This document shows positions 1-8,978 of a DNA stretch of 64,000 bases, piece by piece. Position numbers and translations under genes: made by a program. The stretch spans positions 5,319,831-5,383,830 of the forward strand of contig NZ_KI911783.1 of assembly GCF_000515415.1 (NCBI RefSeq), given 5' to 3'. Every line of letters starts with the position of its first letter. Position 1 is the first letter of the stretch. Under the pieces are notes generated by a model. That model saw only the letters and a list, made by a program, of their open reading frames with translations, was not told the origin of the DNA and searched no databases. The DNA is from Bradyrhizobium sp. WSM1417 (GTDB lineage: Bacteria; Pseudomonadota; Alphaproteobacteria; Rhizobiales; Xanthobacteraceae).

Positions 1-1
1 C

Positions 2-901
2 TGGAACGTGGTGTGGGCCGATCCCGACGACATCGCGAGCTTCGAGCGCGCGGTGACGCCGCGCACCAAGGCGATCTTCATCGAGTCCATCGCCAATCCC
101 GCCGGCAGCATCACCGACATCGAGGCGATCTCGACGGTGGCGCGCAAGGCGGGGGTCCCGCTCATCGTCGACAATACGCTGGCCTCGCCCTATCTGATCC
201 GTCCCATCGATCACGGTGCCGACATCGTCGTGCACTCGCTGACGAAGTTTCTCGGCGGCCACGGCAATTCGATCGGCGGCATCATCGTCGACGCCGGCAC
301 CTTCGACTGGTCGACCGGCGGCAAATATCCGATGCTCTCCGAGCCACGGCCCGAATATCACGGCATCCGGCTGCAGGAGACATTTGGCAATTTCGCCTTC
401 GCGATCGCCTGCCGCGTGCTCGGCCTGCGCGACCTCGGACCGGCGCTGTCGCCGTTCAACGCCTTCATGATCCTCACCGGCATCGAGACATTGCCGCTGC
501 GCATGCAGAAGCACTGCGACAATGCGAAAGCGGTTGCCGAATTCCTCGCCGGCCATCCGGCGGTGGCCGCGGTGAACTATGCCGGCCTTGCAAGCGACAA
601 GTACAACCAGCTCGCGCGCAAATACGCTCCGAAGGGCGCCGGCGCCGTGTTCACCTTCAGCCTGAAGGGCGGCTACGATGCCGGCGTCAGCCTGGTGTCG
701 AAGTTGCAGCTGTTCTCGCATCTGGCCAATGTCGGCGACACCCGCTCCCTGGTGATCCATCCGGCCTCGACCACGCACAGTCAGCTCGACGACGCTGCCA
801 AGATCAAGTCCGGCGCCGGCCCCGACGTGGTGCGGCTCTCGATCGGCATCGAGGACAAGGAAGATTTGATCGCCGATCTGGAACAGGCGCTGGGCGCGTA
901 G
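2..901 (+). CDS. metY: O-acetylhomoserine sulfhydrylase, 3' part (5' end outside window)
   Basis: PLP-dependent Cys/Met-metabolism enzyme of the O-acetylhomoserine sulfhydrylase (aminocarboxypropyltransferase) type, which by family knowledge adds sulfide to O-acetylhomoserine to make homocysteine in cytosolic methionine synthesis. About 299 C-terminal residues are visible; family members run to about 430, so roughly the first third lies upstream of the window. Visible motifs are IVDNTLASP with the PLP-ring aspartate, SLTKFLGGHG with the Schiff-base lysine, and the late blocks SLVIHPASTTHS and VRLSIGIED. The frame is open through base 2. Specificity among O-acetylhomoserine, O-succinylhomoserine and cystathionine enzymes cannot be settled from this part. 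Confidence 0.88.
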   Translation, partial: WNVVWADPDDIASFERAVTPRTKAIFIESIANPAGSITDIEAISTVARKAGVPLIVDNTLASPYLIRPIDHGADIVVHSLTKFLGGHGNSIGGIIVDAGTFDWSTGGKYPMLSEPRPEYHGIRLQETFGNFAFAIACRVLGLRDLGPALSPFNAFMILTGIETLPLRMQKHCDNAKAVAEFLAGHPAVAAVNYAGLASDKYNQLARKYAPKGAGAVFTFSLKGGYDAGVSLVSKLQLFSHLANVGDTRSLVIHPASTTHSQLDDAAKIKSGAGPDVVRLSIGIEDKEDLIADLEQALGA

Positions 902-1021
902 CTGTCCTGGACCATCCGGGGCGCTTCGGTGTGCCCCGGAAGTCCGGCTCCAGTTAACAGTCATTAACCATATCTGCCGCATACATCGTCACTGGATCGC
1001 CTTTTTGATTCGGAGCCGACG

Positions 1022-1366
1022 ATGCTGCGCTGGATGGTGCCTGCCCTTACGGCGATGCTGACGGTCTCAGCTGCGATTGCTGCCGATTTGCCGGCCACGC
1101 CCAAGCGGCGGGCCGCCGTTCCGTCACGGGAGCCGCCGCAGGTCTATGTCGAGACGGATCCGGATGCGCTGATCTCGCCGGCCTATGGCATCGGCAGCTA
1201 CATCCGCAATTTGCCGGGGACCCCACTGCTGCCGGGCTCGCACACGCTGCCGGGCTATTACGGCCGCCCCTGGGATTACGATTACCAGGGCGCGTATTAC
1301 GGCGGGAAGCAGGTCGATTATTTCTGGCGCCTGCCCTATTCGTGCGGCATCTACGGCTATTGCTGA
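1022..1366 (+). CDS. small secreted Tyr/Gly-rich protein
   Basis: A 114-residue protein with a clear Sec signal peptide (hydrophobic stretch ending AAIAADLP, predicted cleavage after about residue 21). The mature part is rich in Tyr, Gly and Pro and carries two Cys near its C-terminus in YSCGIYGYC, which could form a disulfide in the periplasm. A GGAG Shine-Dalgarno lies 7 nt before the ATG. I do not recognise a domain; proteins of this kind are common hypothetical secreted proteins of Bradyrhizobium. It converges with ctaA, leaving only 13 nt between their ends, so it is probably monocistronic. Confidence 0.7.
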   Translation: MLRWMVPALTAMLTVSAAIAADLPATPKRRAAVPSREPPQVYVETDPDALISPAYGIGSYIRNLPGTPLLPGSHTLPGYYGRPWDYDYQGAYYGGKQVDYFWRLPYSCGIYGYC

Positions 1367-1379
1367 AGAAGAGATCCGA

Positions 1380-2462
1380 TCAGCCGGCCTGACCGACGGG
1401 AACCGCGCGCGGCTGCGCTTCGGTTGCGCCACGCGTCGCTAGCCGCTCGGTCTGCGTCACCACAAGCGTCAGCACCACGATCGCGACCGCCTGATGCGCG
1501 AGCGCGAGGTCAATCGGCACCTGGTTGAGCAGCGTGAGGATGCCGAGCAATGCTTGCAGGCTGACCGCGGCGAACAGCAAGAGCGCGCCGCTCGCCGCAG
1601 ATCCCGCGCGTGAACGCACCGCATCGAACGCGTGCAACGCCGCCAGCGCGAACAGCGCATAGGCCGTCATGCGGTGCTCGAACTGCACCGTCAGCACATT
1701 GTCGAACATGTTGCGCCACCACGGCGTCTCGAACCACAGCCGCTCACCTGAGGGAATGAACGCGCCGTCGATCTGCGGCCAGGTGTTGTAGGCGCGGCCG
1801 GCGCGTAGGCCCGCAACCAGCGCACCGAAATAGATCTGGATGAAGGTCACGACCAGGAGCAAGGCGCTCGTGAAGCGCAGCCGCGAGGGTGCTGCGATCG
1901 GCGGACGCTCGGCGAGCCGCCGCACCGTCCAGACGATGCCGGCGAAGATCACGAGCGCGAGCACGAGATGCGTCGCCAGCCGATATTGCGACACCTCGAC
2001 GCGCTCAGACAGCCCCGAGGCCACCATCCACCACCCCACCGCGCCCTGGAGCCCGCCGAGCCCGAACAACAGCCACAGCCGCCGCTTCAACTCGCCGGAC
2101 AGACCGCCGCGCCAGAGGAAGAACAGGAATGGGAGCAGATAGGCGACGCCGATGAAACGGCCGAGCAGCCGATGGCTCCATTCCCACCAGAATATCTCCT
2201 TGAACTCGGACAGGCTCATGCCGGCGTTGAGCTCGCGATATTGCGGGATTTTCTTGTAGGCCTCGAAGGCCGCCGTCCACTGCGCTTCCGAGAGGGGCGG
2301 CACGCTGCCCGTGACCGGCTTCCACTCGACGATCGAGAGCCCGGATTCCGTCAGCCGCGTCGCGCCGCCGACCAGCACCATCAGCGCGATCAGCGCAGCC
2401 ACCGAGATCAGCCACCAGCGCACGGCGCGATGCGGCTCGGACGGGGCGGAAATCGTCGTCAT
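1380..2462 (-). CDS. ctaA: heme A synthase (COX15/CtaA family)
   Basis: Integral membrane enzyme that oxidises the methyl group of heme O to the formyl group of heme A for aa3-type cytochrome oxidase. The 360-residue product has about eight hydrophobic segments and the family blocks [11 protein letters not shown] (about residues 33-43), EWSHR (94-98, heme-ligand His), QFEHRM and HQAVAI, giving the four conserved histidines of the two four-helix bundles. Length fits the alphaproteobacterial (type 2) CtaA. An in-frame TTG at 2471 exists, but the ATG at 2462 is preferred; neither has a strong Shine-Dalgarno. It is not adjacent to cox structural genes here. Confidence 0.93.
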   Translation of the reverse strand: MTTISAPSEPHRAVRWWLISVAALIALMVLVGGATRLTESGLSIVEWKPVTGSVPPLSEAQWTAAFEAYKKIPQYRELNAGMSLSEFKEIFWWEWSHRLLGRFIGVAYLLPFLFFLWRGGLSGELKRRLWLLFGLGGLQGAVGWWMVASGLSERVEVSQYRLATHLVLALVIFAGIVWTVRRLAERPPIAAPSRLRFTSALLLVVTFIQIYFGALVAGLRAGRAYNTWPQIDGAFIPSGERLWFETPWWRNMFDNVLTVQFEHRMTAYALFALAALHAFDAVRSRAGSAASGALLLFAAVSLQALLGILTLLNQVPIDLALAHQAVAIVVLTLVVTQTERLATRGATEAQPRAVPVGQAG

Positions 2463-2555
2463 GCGAGGCAAAACCAGAGCTTGAACGGGACTGCGTGCCC
2501 CTTATAGTCCCCCGCTCCCGCAGCGCAAGTTACGCGAAAGCCGCGATATTCCGCC

Positions 2556-2777
2556 ATGACGATCCGCACCCGCAAGTTCCTCGGCACCATCCTGCTCCTG
2601 GTGCTCGCAACCGCCTGGGCCCTGCTCGGCATGGCGCTGGCGCAGATGCCGTGGATCGCCGAGTCCGGCTGGCGGCAGGCGATCTATTACGTGGTGGTCG
2701 GCATGGGCTGGGTGCTGCCCGCGATGCCGATCGTGAGCTGGATGCAGCGGCCCGACCGCGCGAAAACTAGCTCGTAG
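2556..2777 (+). CDS. DUF2842 family small membrane protein
   Basis: A 73-residue protein with two predicted transmembrane helices (about residues 8-29 and 40-60) and a short charged tail. It matches the alphaproteobacterial DUF2842 type, whose function is unknown. It is transcribed divergently from ctaA with 93 nt between start codons, and its 3' end overlaps the 3' end of the convergent NodB-like gene by 11 nt. Family placement is from overall pattern only. Confidence 0.75.
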   Translation: MTIRTRKFLGTILLLVLATAWALLGMALAQMPWIAESGWRQAIYYVVVGMGWVLPAMPIVSWMQRPDRAKTSS

Positions 2778-3810
2778 TTCCGCCCGTCGGCTTCACCGGC
2801 GCAAAAGCAACCCCCGACACCAGCACCCGCATGATGCGCAGCGAGCGCACCCGGCCATCCCAGGAAACGCGCGGCAGCGCGCGCAGATTGGTGCGTCCCT
2901 CCGCGTCCACCACGCCCGGGATCGTCGTCACCGCGCTGGCAAAGCCGGCCTCCTCCGCCATGATGACATGGCTGCGCCGGAACGAGGCGCGATCGCCGAA
3001 CGGAAAGGCGAGATGCCGGATGTCGCGATCGAACGCCGCTTCCGCCACCGCCTTGCCCATCGTCATCTCGCGCAGCGCGGCCGCATCCTTCATGTTGGCG
3101 AGAACGGGATAGTTCACGGTCGCACTGCCGATCGTCACCAGCGGGTCGGCCGCAAGCCTCACCAGATCCTCCCAATTCATCGATGCCTCGCGTGAGAGCG
3201 CGGCAAGGTCGACCCGGTAGCGCGTGCAGAGGTCTGCGATCGCAGCCGACACATCCGCCGGCGGCAGCGAGCGCAGCCAGGCATCGAGGAACGAAAACAG
3301 CGCCTGCTTCTCGGCGTTGCCAGTCACAGTGAAGCGCTGCTCCTTCTCGCCCATCATCAGGCTGACACGGCTCTCGCGCGCGATCACCTGTTCGAGTCCG
3401 AGCCACCAGGCCTCACCGACGCCGTCGGGAAATGCCGTGGGCACATAGATCGTGAAGGGCACGGCGTGGCGCGCCAGCACCGGATAGGCAAAGTCGATCA
3501 GGTCCTTGCCGGCGCCGTCGAAGGTGAGTGCCACGAAGCGCCGGTGTTCCGGCAGCGTCACCGCGCGCCGGCAGACCTCGTCCATGCCGACAAAATCATA
3601 CTTCCACCGCTTCAGTGCGCGAATGGCGCGATTGAGGAAGTGGGGCGTGATCTCGTTCTCGCGCAGCGGCTGAAACCCGCCGCGCCGCCGCGGCCGCACA
3701 TGCGCAAAGCGCAGGATGGCGCCGGCACCACGGCTGCGTAGCGCAGCCTGGCCCGTGAACCAGGTCAGCTCGAGGCGCAGCCGTTCCAGCCATCTGTCGT
3801 CGGATGCCAA
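2767..3810 (-). CDS. polysaccharide-deacetylase (NodB-like) protein with altered active-site motifs
   Basis: A 347-residue protein with a NodB-homology fold, expected to act on the polysaccharide made by the neighbouring exo genes. Motif 1, normally TFDDG, reads TFDGAGKD (residues 96-103), so the second, metal-binding Asp is absent. Motif 2, normally H-T-x-x-H-P, reads ATVNYP (230-235), so both zinc-binding histidines are absent. The downstream LAFPFGD block is kept. The chosen start is TTG at 3810, because GAGGTGGG lies just before it; an in-frame ATG at 3873 is possible. It may be a non-catalytic or mechanistically divergent member. It is divergent from the GNAT gene and heads the exopolysaccharide locus. 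Confidence 0.78.
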   Translation of the reverse strand: MASDDRWLERLRLELTWFTGQAALRSRGAGAILRFAHVRPRRRGGFQPLRENEITPHFLNRAIRALKRWKYDFVGMDEVCRRAVTLPEHRRFVALTFDGAGKDLIDFAYPVLARHAVPFTIYVPTAFPDGVGEAWWLGLEQVIARESRVSLMMGEKEQRFTVTGNAEKQALFSFLDAWLRSLPPADVSAAIADLCTRYRVDLAALSREASMNWEDLVRLAADPLVTIGSATVNYPVLANMKDAAALREMTMGKAVAEAAFDRDIRHLAFPFGDRASFRRSHVIMAEEAGFASAVTTIPGVVDAEGRTNLRALPRVSWDGRVRSLRIMRVLVSGVAFAPVKPTGGTTS

Positions 3811-3937
3811 TGTCCCACCTCGCGCCCGTCGGCGGCCGTTCCCCCTCTTATAGTCATTACTCTTTGTTGACATTTCTTTGCAAAGGTCGGCCACAGGCCG
3901 AATTACGCATATTTTTGATTTCTCGACAGGTTCGCGA

Positions 3938-5119
3938 ATGACCATGGCTGCGGCGATGCAAAGCCGGACGGCAGAATTGCCAGCGCGGTCGAAAGCGGGC
4001 CGCATCGCGCATGTCGATATCGTGACCGATCTCGGCGCGGCCGAGGCCGTCTGGCGCGCCTTCGAGCAGCCCGGTCACCTCTTCACGCCCTATCAGCGGT
4101 TTGATCTGCTCAGTCCCTGGCAGCGTCTGGTCGGCGAGCACGAACGCGCCCGTCCTTTCATCGTCGTCGCCCGCGACGCCGAGCATCAACCGCTGCTGCT
4201 GCTGCCGCTCTCGCTGCGCCAAAACCACGGCGTGCGCACGGCCTGCTTCATGGGCGGCAAGCATACGACCTTCAACATGGGCCTGTGGAACGCCGAATTT
4301 GCAGCGCAGGTCGCCATCGGCGATCTCGACGCGCTGTTTGCGCCGCTTGGCGAGCATGCCGACGTGCTCGCATTGACGCAGCAGCCGCTGCACTGGAACG
4401 ACCAGCAGAACCCGTTCGCGCATTTGCCGCGCCAGAGCGCGATCAACGGCTGCCCTCTGCTCACGATGGAGCCGGGCGGCCCGCCGGCATCGCGGATCAG
4501 CAACTCCTTCCGCCGCCGCCTCAAGAGCAAGGAGAAGAAGCTCCAGGCGCTCGCCGGCTATCGCTATCATTCGGCGACGACCGACGCGGACATCACCCGC
4601 CTGCTCGACTGGTTCTTCCGCGTCAAGCCGGCGCGGATGGCCGAACAGAAGCTTCCCAACGTCTTCGCCGAGCCCGGCGTCGAGCAATTCGTCCGCAGCG
4701 CCTGCCTTGCGCCGCGCGGTGACGGCCGCGTCATCGACATCCACGCGCTCGAATGCGACGAGGAGGTGATCGCGATCTTCGCCGGCGTCGCCGACGGCCA
4801 GCGCTTCTCGATGATGTTCAACACCTACACGATGTCCGAGCACGCCCGCTACAGCCCCGGGCTGATCCTGATGCGCTACATCATCGACCGCTGCGCCGAG
4901 CGCGGCTACCGCTCGCTCGACCTCGGCATCGGCTCGGACGAGTACAAGCGGATGTTCTGCAAGGACGACCAGGACATCTTCGACAGTTTCGTTCCGCTCA
5001 CGTCACGCGGAAAACTCGCGGCGATGGCGATGTCCTCGCTGAGCCACGGCAAGCGGCTGGTGAAGCAGAATCAGATGCTGTTCGACCTGGCCCAGCGGCT
5101 GCGGCGGGCGTTCGGGTAG
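3938..5119 (+). CDS. GNAT / CelD-BioF2-like acyltransferase
   Basis: A 393-residue protein resembling the GNAT-fold acetyltransferases of the CelD/BioF2 type (PF13480-like) common in polysaccharide loci. These are thought to transfer acyl groups to sugars or lipid-linked intermediates in the cytoplasm. The C-terminal half has the typical run SPGLILMRYIIDRCAERGYRSLDLGIG followed by DEYKRMFC, given here as two short blocks around residues 305-340 of the product. The start ATG at 3938 follows ACAGG; an upstream in-frame start at 3878 would overlap the promoter side of the divergent NodB-like gene. Substrate unknown. Confidence 0.78.
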   Translation: MTMAAAMQSRTAELPARSKAGRIAHVDIVTDLGAAEAVWRAFEQPGHLFTPYQRFDLLSPWQRLVGEHERARPFIVVARDAEHQPLLLLPLSLRQNHGVRTACFMGGKHTTFNMGLWNAEFAAQVAIGDLDALFAPLGEHADVLALTQQPLHWNDQQNPFAHLPRQSAINGCPLLTMEPGGPPASRISNSFRRRLKSKEKKLQALAGYRYHSATTDADITRLLDWFFRVKPARMAEQKLPNVFAEPGVEQFVRSACLAPRGDGRVIDIHALECDEEVIAIFAGVADGQRFSMMFNTYTMSEHARYSPGLILMRYIIDRCAERGYRSLDLGIGSDEYKRMFCKDDQDIFDSFVPLTSRGKLAAMAMSSLSHGKRLVKQNQMLFDLAQRLRRAFG

Positions 5120-5139
5120 CTCTCGCCATTTGCACGACT

Positions 5140-5195
5140 GCCCTCCCTTCTCCCCTTGTGGGAGAAGGTGGCGCGAAGCACCGGATGAGGGGTTG
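5140..5195. repeat. half copy of a Rhizobiales CCCTCTCCCC-type palindromic repeat
   Basis: CTTCTCCCCTTGTGGGAGAAG forms a hairpin at about 5148-5168, followed by the GGCGCGAAGCACCGGATGAG tail that is familiar from dispersed repeats of Rhizobiales genomes. It sits between the convergent GNAT and Wzz-like genes and may serve as a transcription barrier. The family assignment is from memory of similar sequences; the hairpin is seen directly. Confidence 0.6.
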
Positions 5196-5245
5196 TATCA
5201 GCAAATCAAAATGCGAGAGGCACGCGCGGAGAGAGTAAGAAACGC

Positions 5246-7522
5246 CTACGCCGCCACGACGCGCGGCGCGTCCCTCGCGTCCGACGGCTGCACGGACCTG
5301 CTCAGCATCGTCACTTCGCTGAAGCCGACGGCGCCGAGCTGCTCGCACATCAGTGCGCGCGCATCCGGCGCCATCGTGGCGTCGGGCACCACGACGGCGC
5401 GGGCATTCGCCGTCAGGAGCTCGGCCGGGAGGTCGGAGGCACTGCCGGCATCGAGCAGCACGTGGTCGTAGGCGCGCAGCAGCGCGTCGATCGCGAGCGT
5501 CACGCGCGGCGACTGCAACAGGCTGCGATCGAAGCCGGGACGGCCGGCCATGACCAGATGCAGCCGCGAGAGCTTGTCCCGGGTGATGATCTGCGCGAAC
5601 GACGCTTCGCCCTGCATCAGTTCGGCAAGGCCGGGCGCCGAGGCATCGACGGACACGGCGGCCATGGTCGGCGAGGACGCGGCGAGATCGACCACGACGA
5701 CCCGCGCATCGCGCGCGAGATGCCGGGCCAATGTCAGCGTCGACAGCGTGATGGCTTCGCCGCTCGCGGTGCCGAGCACCGTGACTTTCTTCGCCACGGC
5801 CCCGGCGGCGCGCAGGCTGTCGGCCAGGTGCTCGATCTCTGCGAACTCGGTGACATCGGCATCGGCCGTCATCTCCGGCTGAAGCGGCGCCGGTTCTGCC
5901 ATGACTGTATCGAGGACCGGATCGACGAAAGGCTCGACGACCGCCGGTTGAACGATTTGTTCCTGGCGAGCCGACGCCCGCGTGAGCGCTGGCGTGAACA
6001 CCGCGACCGCACGGGGCGCAGTCTGGCGCAACAATTCTCCTGTGACGACGACGCCGGACGAGAGCAGCAGTGTCGCGATCGTCGCGATCAGCACGATCGG
6101 CAGCTTCTTCGGATAGGCCGGCGTGTTCGAGACGACGGCGCGCGAGATGATGCGGCCATCCGTCGGCGCGGTGTCGATGGTCTCGCGGGTGTTGGCTTCA
6201 CGGTACTTCGCGAGATAGGTTTCGAGCAGGTCCCGCTGTGCCTTGGCCTCACGCTCGAGGGCGCGGAGCTGCACGTCCTGGCCGTTGGTGGCCGTCGCCT
6301 GCTTCTTGAGCTGCTCGAGGCTTGCGGACAATTCCTGAACGCGGCCGCTGGCGGCGCGCGCGTCGTTTTCCAGCGTGCGGGCGAGCTTGGCGGCCTCGTC
6401 GCGGATCTGGGTGTCGAGATCGGCGAGCTGCGCCTTCAATTCCTTGATGCGCGGATGGTTGCCAAGCAATGTCGAGGATTGCTCGGCCAGCTGCGCCCGC
6501 AACGCCACGCGCTGCTGCGAAGGCGTGCGCATCGATTCCGAGTTCAAAATTTCCGACGATTCGATCGGCTTGCCGCTCTGGATCATTTCGCGGATCAGGC
6601 GCGCCTTGGACTCGGCATCGGCCTTGAGCGCGCGCGCATTGTTGAGCTGAGTGTTGACCTCGCCCATCTGCTGGTTCGACAGTGTCGTGTTGTTGGTGCC
6701 GACGAACAGGCTCGACTTGGAGCGGAAGTCCTCGGCCTTCGCTTCGGCTTCGGAGACATTCCGTCGCAGCTCGTCGATCCTGCCGGCATACCACTGGCTG
6801 GCGTTTCGGGCCTGATCCTGGCGCGCATCCTGCTGGAGCACGAGATAGCCATCGGCGATCGAATTGGCGACGCGCACGGCGAGATCGGGATCGGCAGACT
6901 GGAATTCGATCACGATGACACGCGACTTGTCGACGGCGTAGGCCTGAAGGCGCTCGTAATAGGCGTCGAGCACCCGCTCTTCCGGCGTCATCGAGAACGG
7001 ATCGCGGCCGATGCCGACCAGCGCCGCAAGCGATTTCAGCGGCGAAATGCCTTGCAGCACCGGATCGAACTCGGGCCGCTCCGCAAGCTTGTTCTTCTTG
7101 ATGATCTCGCGCGCGAGATCGCGCGACAGCACGAGCTGCACCTGGCTGGTGACGGCTTCGGCGTCGAGCGCCTGCCGTTCCTCGGCGCGATCGCTGTTGG
7201 GGCGCAGAAACACGTTCTCGCGGCCGTCGATCAGGATGCGGGATTCAGACTTGTAGCGCGGTGTGATGAGATTGACGATCGCGATGGACGCGACGAGCGC
7301 CAGCACCGTCGGCACAATGATCCAGCGGCGCTTGCGCGCCAATGCCGCACCGAGCGCGTGCAGGTCGATGTCGCCGGGTTCGACGGGCGCCGGCCGCGGA
7401 GCAATGGGCGCAGGCTTCGCTTCAATCCGGGGCTCGAGTTCGGCCCGCTTGGCTGCGACCTTCGAGACAGCCCGCTCGACCACCGCCTTGTCCTTGCCGG
7501 CACGCCAGAACGCTAAACGCAT
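5246..7522 (-). CDS. Wzz/Wzc-like exopolysaccharide chain-length protein with degenerate P-loop
   Basis: A 758-residue inner-membrane polysaccharide co-polymerase. Residues about 51-100 form a Wzz domain with the first transmembrane helix at 67-85; a long coiled-coil periplasmic part (about 230-440) follows, then a second transmembrane helix at 474-493 and a cytoplasmic BY-kinase-like domain from about 575. Where BY-kinases have PGEGKST, this protein reads SGEAITL (587-593), so the Walker A lysine is missing; Walker A'-like VVVVDLAASSP and Walker B-like HVLLDAG remain. No tyrosine cluster is seen at the C-terminus. ATG at 7522 follows GGAG with 6 nt spacing. Likely sets chain length or export of the polymer without kinase activity. 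Confidence 0.88.
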   Translation of the reverse strand: MRLAFWRAGKDKAVVERAVSKVAAKRAELEPRIEAKPAPIAPRPAPVEPGDIDLHALGAALARKRRWIIVPTVLALVASIAIVNLITPRYKSESRILIDGRENVFLRPNSDRAEERQALDAEAVTSQVQLVLSRDLAREIIKKNKLAERPEFDPVLQGISPLKSLAALVGIGRDPFSMTPEERVLDAYYERLQAYAVDKSRVIVIEFQSADPDLAVRVANSIADGYLVLQQDARQDQARNASQWYAGRIDELRRNVSEAEAKAEDFRSKSSLFVGTNNTTLSNQQMGEVNTQLNNARALKADAESKARLIREMIQSGKPIESSEILNSESMRTPSQQRVALRAQLAEQSSTLLGNHPRIKELKAQLADLDTQIRDEAAKLARTLENDARAASGRVQELSASLEQLKKQATATNGQDVQLRALEREAKAQRDLLETYLAKYREANTRETIDTAPTDGRIISRAVVSNTPAYPKKLPIVLIATIATLLLSSGVVVTGELLRQTAPRAVAVFTPALTRASARQEQIVQPAVVEPFVDPVLDTVMAEPAPLQPEMTADADVTEFAEIEHLADSLRAAGAVAKKVTVLGTASGEAITLSTLTLARHLARDARVVVVDLAASSPTMAAVSVDASAPGLAELMQGEASFAQIITRDKLSRLHLVMAGRPGFDRSLLQSPRVTLAIDALLRAYDHVLLDAGSASDLPAELLTANARAVVVPDATMAPDARALMCEQLGAVGFSEVTMLSRSVQPSDARDAPRVVAA

Positions 7523-7725
7523 CGAACACTCCCGCAGGCGCAACGCCACGAACCTACCTCAACCGGGGTGATTACACTCCATTAAGGTTGCCGCTGGGTT
7601 AATCGCGGCGTGCCGCACCTCGCACACGCATGTCCGTCACCGTTTGTTAACCACGAGGGCTCTTAATCCGTCTCGATATTTCGTGAGATTGTTCGAGCAT
7701 TCGCCGTCGAGCGCTGGTTTTGATC

Positions 7726-8859
7726 ATGCCCCCCTCTCCCGACCAGCCGCTTCGCATCCTGCACGCCGTACGCGCTCCGGTCGGCGGCATCTTCCGCCAC
7801 ATCCTCGACGTCGCCAACGGCCAGGTCGATCGTGGCCATCATGTCGGCATCCTCGCCGACAGTCTCACCGGCGGTGAGCGTGCCGACAAGGCCCTTGCCG
7901 AGCTCGCACCGCGGCTGAAGCTCGGCGTGCACCGGATGGCGATCCGCCGCGAACCCTCGCCCGACGATGTCCTGGTCTGGTTCCGCTTGCGGCGCCTGAT
8001 CGCCACGCTCAAGCCCAACGTCATGCATGGCCACGGCGCCAAGGCCGGCGCTTTCATCCGGATGCGGCGACGATCCGACGACACCATCCGCATCTACACC
8101 CCGCATGGCGGCTCGTTGCATTATCCCCTCAACACCCTCAAGGGCGAGTTTTACGCGCGGCTCGAGCGTACGCTGATGGACGCGACCGACCTGTTCCTGT
8201 TCGAAAGCGCGTTTGCCCGCGACACCTATCAGCGCATCGTCGGCAAGCCGAAGGGCGTGGTGCATTGCGTCTTCAACGGCGTGACGCCGGAGGAATTCGA
8301 ACCTGTCGTCATGGCCGACGATGCCACCGACCTCGCTTATGTCGGTGAGTTCAGGCACATCAAGGGCGCCGATCTGCTGGTCGACGCGGTGGCGCGCCTG
8401 CACGAGGGCGGCAAGAAGGTCACGTTGACGCTCGGCGGCGATGGCGAGGAGACCGCGGCGCTGAAAGCGCAAGTCGAGCGGCTCGGCCTCTCCAGCGCCA
8501 TCCGCTTCATCGGTCACGTCAAGGCACGTTACGGCTTCTCCAAGGGGCGGCTGCTGGTCGTTCCCTCGCGTGGCGATTCCATGCCCTATGTCGTGATCGA
8601 GGCCGGTGCCGCCGGCATTCCGATGATCGCATCCAAGATTGGCGGAATTCCCGAGATTTTCGGCGCGGAGAACCCGGCGCTGTTTGCGCCCAGCAACGCG
8701 GAGGCCATGGCGGAAGCGATTGCCACTGCGCTCGACAATCCGCAGGGAACAGCGCAGCGCGCCTCGTCCCTTCGCGAGCGCATCTCCGCGCATTTCTCCC
8801 AACAGGCGATGGTCGATGGCGTGATCGCGGGCTATCGCGACGCATTTGCCAATCATTAA
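7726..8859 (+). CDS. glycosyltransferase family 4 (GT-B) protein
   Basis: A 377-residue cytoplasmic GT-B glycosyltransferase, expected to add a sugar to the lipid-linked exopolysaccharide repeat unit. The N-terminal domain begins RILHAVRAPVGGIFRH, a common GT4 start; the C-terminal nucleotide-sugar domain has GEFRHIKGADLLVDA, LTLGGDGEE and the loop VPSRGDSMPYVVIEAGAAG (about 284-302). ATG at 7726 is chosen over the TTG two codons earlier. It is divergent from the Wzz-like gene with 203 nt between starts and precedes the sugar transferase gene by about 120 nt, probably as one transcription unit. Confidence 0.88.
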   Translation: MPPSPDQPLRILHAVRAPVGGIFRHILDVANGQVDRGHHVGILADSLTGGERADKALAELAPRLKLGVHRMAIRREPSPDDVLVWFRLRRLIATLKPNVMHGHGAKAGAFIRMRRRSDDTIRIYTPHGGSLHYPLNTLKGEFYARLERTLMDATDLFLFESAFARDTYQRIVGKPKGVVHCVFNGVTPEEFEPVVMADDATDLAYVGEFRHIKGADLLVDAVARLHEGGKKVTLTLGGDGEETAALKAQVERLGLSSAIRFIGHVKARYGFSKGRLLVVPSRGDSMPYVVIEAGAAGIPMIASKIGGIPEIFGAENPALFAPSNAEAMAEAIATALDNPQGTAQRASSLRERISAHFSQQAMVDGVIAGYRDAFANH

Positions 8860-8978
8860 CCATCCTTAAGGCCGCTTTAGAGAATCTTCCGATTTGTCCG
8901 ATAATCCAAGGGCCAGGGGATGCTCGCCCGAGGCGCAAGGACGCGGCCCGCGGGTTTTTGGAATGGACGTGGACGCCC

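Noticed and set aside
3866..3900. TTGACA as a -35 box for the GNAT gene
   Set aside because: No -10-like sequence at 16-18 bp spacing; the match may be chance.
5462..7516. 684-codon open frame on the plus strand opposite the Wzz-like gene
   Set aside because: Product is Arg/His-rich without domains, typical of the antisense of a high-GC gene; the minus-strand frame encodes a clear family protein with a ribosome site.
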